From the NCBI RefSeq assembly GCF_030145145.1, contig NZ_JAQYWD010000013.1, positions 1-64,000 of the forward strand: a stretch of 64,000 nt of DNA, in the 5' to 3' direction. Below, piece by piece: positions 60,594 to 64,000 of this stretch (within the stretch, counting starts at the first letter, position 1; every line of letters starts with the position of its first letter). The notes under the pieces were generated by a model, which did not search any database, was not told the origin of the DNA, and saw only the letters and a list, made by a program, of their open reading frames with translations. A program made the translations under genes and the position numbers. The DNA comes from Desulfobacula sp. Lineage in GTDB: Bacteria; Desulfobacterota; Desulfobacteria; Desulfobacterales; Desulfobacteraceae.

Positions 60594-61334
60594 CTACAAG
60601 GGAATTGTCACGATAAATTCAGCCCCTTTTCCATCATCGGAATTCAATTTAAGTACCCCTCCCATATCTTTTAACAATACCATTACCCCGGCAAGCCCGA
60701 GCCCATGGCTTCTAATGGCACTCTCAATGGAAGATCCCCGGGTAAAATAAGTTTCAAAAATTCTTTGGTGATCTGCCAGGGGGATACCCCTGCCATCATT
60801 GCTCACATTTAAAATCAGCTGTTTTTCCACAATACGACCGGAAATGTCCACAACAGAAGCGCGATGCTTAAAGGCATTGATCACAAGATTTCTCAAAATC
60901 TGTCTCACCTTGACCTCATCCAGGCGAACCTTGGCTTTCCAGACGCTAGGATCAAAAGACAATCGGGTGTTATTCGGTTGAATCGCCTGTTCGAGCTCCC
61001 CATAGTCTCGCGCTTTTCGAATCACCTCTGCCACATCGGGGTCGACAAAATCAAAAATTTCCATCAACACACCGGTGACAAGCGATGAAATGGGAAAATC
61101 AGAAAGGATCATGACCCCTTCCCGGGATCTTCCCAATTCCAGCACATCATTGACCAGTCGTTGGGTGGTCAGTGTGTTTCTGATAATTCGTTTGAGAACT
61201 TTAACCTGCTTCTCTGTCAAAGGGCCATAGGACTCCTGTCGATTTAACAGCGACTTTGCACCCGCATCAATGACGGATATGGGAACCTTTAGATCATGAA
61301 TAAGAATCTCTGTTTTGATAGTGGTATCTGACAT
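60594..61334 (-). CDS. soluble histidine kinase
   Basis: 246 residues without sensor or membrane segment. H-box LIHDLKVPISVID with the phospho-accepting His; N-box LRNLVINAFKH; G1 SNDGRGIPLADHQ; G2 SHGLGLAGVMVL. It must receive its signal through another protein. Tail-to-tail with the response regulator and divergent from the large kinase at 61501, so the three may form one pathway. Confidence 0.85.
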   Translation of the reverse strand: MSDTTIKTEILIHDLKVPISVIDAGAKSLLNRQESYGPLTEKQVKVLKRIIRNTLTTQRLVNDVLELGRSREGVMILSDFPISSLVTGVLMEIFDFVDPDVAEVIRKARDYGELEQAIQPNNTRLSFDPSVWKAKVRLDEVKVRQILRNLVINAFKHRASVVDISGRIVEKQLILNVSNDGRGIPLADHQRIFETYFTRGSSIESAIRSHGLGLAGVMVLLKDMGGVLKLNSDDGKGAEFIVTIPL

Positions 61335-61500
61335 TTTTTTCTTTAACCCTTAAAATCCTTGCAATTTCAATCAATGATTTTATATATTGTAGCCGATTGT
61401 GACACATTCACTGCACTTTAACAAAGAACATTTATACGCTTTGAAATAATTTTGTTATACGGGTATCAAATAATCTTGTAAAGCCTTTTGGGATTTATTT

Positions 61501-63858
61501 ATGAAAAACAATGAAGATGATATTCTTGCACTTGAAAACAAGATAAAAAAATTAGAAGCCCAGAATAAAGAGCTGAATAATATTATCTTTAAAGCCCCCA
61601 TTCCCCTGTTTGTTGTCGATAAAACCCATACCATCACCCATTTTAATCAGGCCCTTGAAGCACTGTCAGGACTCTCCGCCCAGGACATGATCGGTACAAA
61701 AGACCAGTGGAAGGCGTTTTATTCGACCCAACGGCCGGTTATGGCAGACCTGATCATTGACCGGTCTTCCGATGCCCAGATTGTTGAGCATTATGGTCAA
61801 AAATACAAGCGATCCGCCAAAGACAAAGAAAGATTTGCCGCCACCGACTTTTTCCAGGACCTGACCGAACAGGGAAAATGGCTTTTCTTTACAGCATCCA
61901 CCTATACGGATGCGCTGGGTCATATGGCCGGTGCGGTTGAAACCCTTCAAGATGTCACCGAGGAAAAGATTGCCGAAAGAGCGACCACTGAACTGTACCG
62001 TATCTATCGGGAGATTCTTGAATTTATTCCCTATCCCATTGTGGTATACGATGACAAAGGATTGGTCTCTTATGCAAATCCTTCTTTTTCAAAGACATTT
62101 GGCTGGTCCCTTGAAGAACTCAAAGGCAAACCCGTCCCGTTTGTACCCGAAGCACTTGAAGCGAAAACCCATGACATGCTCAATAAATTCAAGCGGGAAA
62201 AGTCCCTTACCCGTTATGAGACACAGCGACTGACACGGGAGGGTAAACTTCTGGACGTCATCCTCTGGGCGGCCTCCCAATCAAGGTTTGGAACCGGTTC
62301 AACGGAAACCTTTGTGATCTTAAGGGACATTACCGAAGAGAAACGGCTGGAAGCCAACAACAAAACCATCATGAGAATCAGTGCCGTCTTGCCGGAATAT
62401 CCTGAGCTTGAAGATCTGATGAATTATATTTCAAAAGAGGTTAAAGAACTGTTAAACACGGAAGGGGCCGTGGTACTGCTATACGATGAAATCAAGGAAG
62501 AATTATTTTTCACGGGTGCAGCTTATGATAATTCAGATACCGAAAAAATAGCCAAAACCATCCGGTTTCCAGTGGATTCCCTCCTGGCCGGTGAAATTAT
62601 TAAAACCGGTGAATATGCCCTGGTGAATGATGTTGAAACATCGCCCAAAAATTTCCCTGGCCGGGATGAAAAACTGGGATACAAAACAAAAAGTCTCCTG
62701 GAAGTGCCCATAAAAAGTGAGGACAGAATTATCGGCGTTCTGTGTGCCATTAACAAAAAACAGAACCGGTTTGATTATAATGATATGGAACTGATGACAA
62801 TGATCGCGGGGACATGTGCCATCTCCATCGAAAATGCGCGATTTTCCGAAGCTGTCAGGGAGGCTTACCGAGACGTGGCCTCCATGAACCGGGCCAAAGG
62901 AAAAGCCATCGACCACCTCTCCCATGAGTTGAAGACACCGGTTGCCATCCTTACCGGTTCTCTACAGATCTTAAAGAAAAAACTTGAATCTGTAACCGGC
63001 ATAAAGGTCGATACCACACTGAGCAGGATTGAAAGAAATCTGAACCGGATTGTTGATATCCAGAATGAAGTGGCCGATATCATGGAAGATAAAACCTATT
63101 CGGCCCAAACGCTTTTATTGAAAATGTTTGAGGTCTGCCAGGACGAACTTGAAACCCTCATCCAGGAAAACCTGGCAGCAGACCATCTTGAAACCGCCAT
63201 TACGCAATTGATCGATGAAAAATTCGGTCCCAGGGCCATTCGTTATAGTCCCATTGACGTTTCTGACTATTTCAGGCAACTCTACACGTCCCTTGAGCCT
63301 GAATTTGAGTTCAGATCAATTCACATTAAAATGTCTATGGAACCGCATTTGCCGACACTGGTGCTGCCCGGGGAAATTCTGGGTAAAATGATGGGCGGGC
63401 TGGTGAAAAACGCCATTGAAAATACCCCGGACAACGGCGAAATTCATATTTCCATTGAAACAAAAGAGTCTGGAGTTCTATTTTGTATCCATGACTTTGG
63501 CGTCGGCATTGAAGCGGATGCACAAAAAAGAATCTTTGAAGGATTTTTTACCACCCAGGAGACCCTGCTGTATTCCACCAAAACACCTTTTGCCTTTAAT
63601 GCCGGGGGAAAAGGGGCGGATCTGCTGCGGATGAAGATTTTTTCAGACCGTCTGGGGTATACACTGGAAATGGAATCCCAGCGATGCCGCTTCCTTTTGG
63701 AGAACCAGGACGCAACCTGCCCCGGGGATATTAACCAGTGCCGATTTTGCCATACCCAGGCAGATTGTCTGGATTCAGGATACTCAATTTTTACGATATT
63801 CTTCCCTTTGGGGAAAAAATATGAAAAAGTCTTTGACAAACCTGACCAAATTAACTAA
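61501..63858 (+). CDS. PAS-PAS-GAF histidine kinase with Cys-rich ATPase insertion
   Basis: 785 residues. A short coiled coil, then PAS 1 (about 30-160, PLFVVDKTHTITHFNQALEA), PAS 2 (about 170-285, IPYPIVVYDDKGLVSYANPS), GAF (about 305-450, LEVPIKSEDRIIGVLCAINK), HisKA with HLSHELKTPVAILTGSL, and an HATPase with KNAIENTP and HDFGVGIEAD. Between the G2 region and the last strand is a cysteine-rich stretch (CRFLLENQDATC, CRFCHTQADC) not usual for the domain, perhaps a metal or redox centre. No membrane segments, so cytosolic. A weak RBS precedes the ATG. Confidence 0.85.
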   Translation: MKNNEDDILALENKIKKLEAQNKELNNIIFKAPIPLFVVDKTHTITHFNQALEALSGLSAQDMIGTKDQWKAFYSTQRPVMADLIIDRSSDAQIVEHYGQKYKRSAKDKERFAATDFFQDLTEQGKWLFFTASTYTDALGHMAGAVETLQDVTEEKIAERATTELYRIYREILEFIPYPIVVYDDKGLVSYANPSFSKTFGWSLEELKGKPVPFVPEALEAKTHDMLNKFKREKSLTRYETQRLTREGKLLDVILWAASQSRFGTGSTETFVILRDITEEKRLEANNKTIMRISAVLPEYPELEDLMNYISKEVKELLNTEGAVVLLYDEIKEELFFTGAAYDNSDTEKIAKTIRFPVDSLLAGEIIKTGEYALVNDVETSPKNFPGRDEKLGYKTKSLLEVPIKSEDRIIGVLCAINKKQNRFDYNDMELMTMIAGTCAISIENARFSEAVREAYRDVASMNRAKGKAIDHLSHELKTPVAILTGSLQILKKKLESVTGIKVDTTLSRIERNLNRIVDIQNEVADIMEDKTYSAQTLLLKMFEVCQDELETLIQENLAADHLETAITQLIDEKFGPRAIRYSPIDVSDYFRQLYTSLEPEFEFRSIHIKMSMEPHLPTLVLPGEILGKMMGGLVKNAIENTPDNGEIHISIETKESGVLFCIHDFGVGIEADAQKRIFEGFFTTQETLLYSTKTPFAFNAGGKGADLLRMKIFSDRLGYTLEMESQRCRFLLENQDATCPGDINQCRFCHTQADCLDSGYSIFTIFFPLGKKYEKVFDKPDQIN

Positions 63859-63878
63859 TTACTAGAGACAGATTAAGA

Positions 63879-63894
63879 CTGAGCGCTCGTTTGG
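63879..63894. promoter_or_regulatory. candidate TetR-type operator, site 3
   Basis: CTGAGCGCTCGTTTGG shares GAGCGCTCGTT with the site at 56163; located about 100 bp upstream of the gene entering at the window end. Confidence 0.35.
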
Positions 63895-63992
63895 TTTGTC
63901 AAAGCTTAATAGAAATTGAGTTCCGGTGATGATTGTAAAAAAAGTGAATTGAATTTTTTATGTTTTATTCTTTTTTTGAGGAGTGATGCTTC

Positions 63993-64000
63993 ATGAACAG
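63993..64000 (+). CDS. start of a gene cut by the window end
   Basis: ATG at 63993 with GAGGAG 8 bp upstream; only the first codons are present, so no product can be given. Confidence 0.4.

Noticed and set aside
1-64000. CRISPR array
   Set aside because: No run of regularly spaced identical repeats with unique spacers was seen; all repeats found are dispersed or inverted.

Overview
The window looks like a chromosomal segment of a strictly anaerobic sulfate-reducing bacterium of the Desulfobacterota, probably close to Desulfobacteraceae. This is inferred from gene content: a periplasmic [NiFeSe] hydrogenase with a UGA-encoded selenocysteine, a small sulfite-reductase-type siroheme protein, a ferredoxin-linked 2-oxoacid oxidoreductase, and amino-acid oxidation genes. 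No 16S rRNA or other decisive marker is present.

Bases 1-12,460 are accessory DNA. The left end has a 23-bp tandem repeat resembling an IS21-type end. Next come minus-strand gene cassettes (about 447-2750) separated by attC-like imperfect palindromes. One cassette encodes a Shedu (SduA-like) anti-phage nuclease with an N-terminal zinc ribbon. Plus-strand modules follow (2.8-5.6 kb): a NERD-domain membrane protein, a lipoprotein, a secreted protein with a dockerin-like end and an unknown protein. Three copies of an ~80-bp repeat lie among them. A GEMM-type cyclic-dinucleotide riboswitch whose 3' end overlaps a terminator sits in front of a large secreted beta-propeller protein (6.1-8.2 kb). 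A small integrative element (8.5-12.4 kb: DUF3102-type protein, small unknown genes, excisionase-like protein, tyrosine recombinase) ends at a 3' fragment of a tRNA-Thr, a typical attachment site.

Bases 12.8-22.2 kb encode surface functions: a secreted thermolysin-type protease with PKD/GEVED repeats, then a chaperone-usher-like operon (pilin-like subunit, PapD-like chaperone, usher). The pilin-like gene is flanked by a 23-26-bp inverted repeat. From 22.3 to 33.4 kb is housekeeping DNA. It holds a Phe/Tyr-rich leader peptide and attenuator before a DAHP synthase, rRNA methyltransferases split into RlmL-like and RlmK-like genes, a PP2C phosphatase, a glycosyltransferase, DUF547, a siroheme protein, SixA, FluC/CrcB with DUF190, and a YbgC thioesterase. 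Several families of small inverted-repeat elements lie here, one with 9-bp target duplications.

Bases 33.5-41.6 kb form a hydrogenase locus: hysB, hysA (readthrough of UGA at 36140), a maturation protease, and convergent hypC-F-D-E. Bases 41.7-50.1 kb hold a GntR regulator with a PLP enzyme, a SpoIIE-type phosphatase, an MFS transporter, and a radical SAM/HMGL-type synthase pair. Bases 50.3-57.3 kb resemble a branched-chain amino-acid oxidation module: P-loop ATPase, 2-oxoacid:ferredoxin oxidoreductase of four subunits, ACT protein, acyl-CoA dehydrogenase, XRE-cupin regulator and IlvE. The window closes with threonine dehydrogenase plus a KBL-like ligase, a response regulator, two histidine kinases, and the first bases of another gene.
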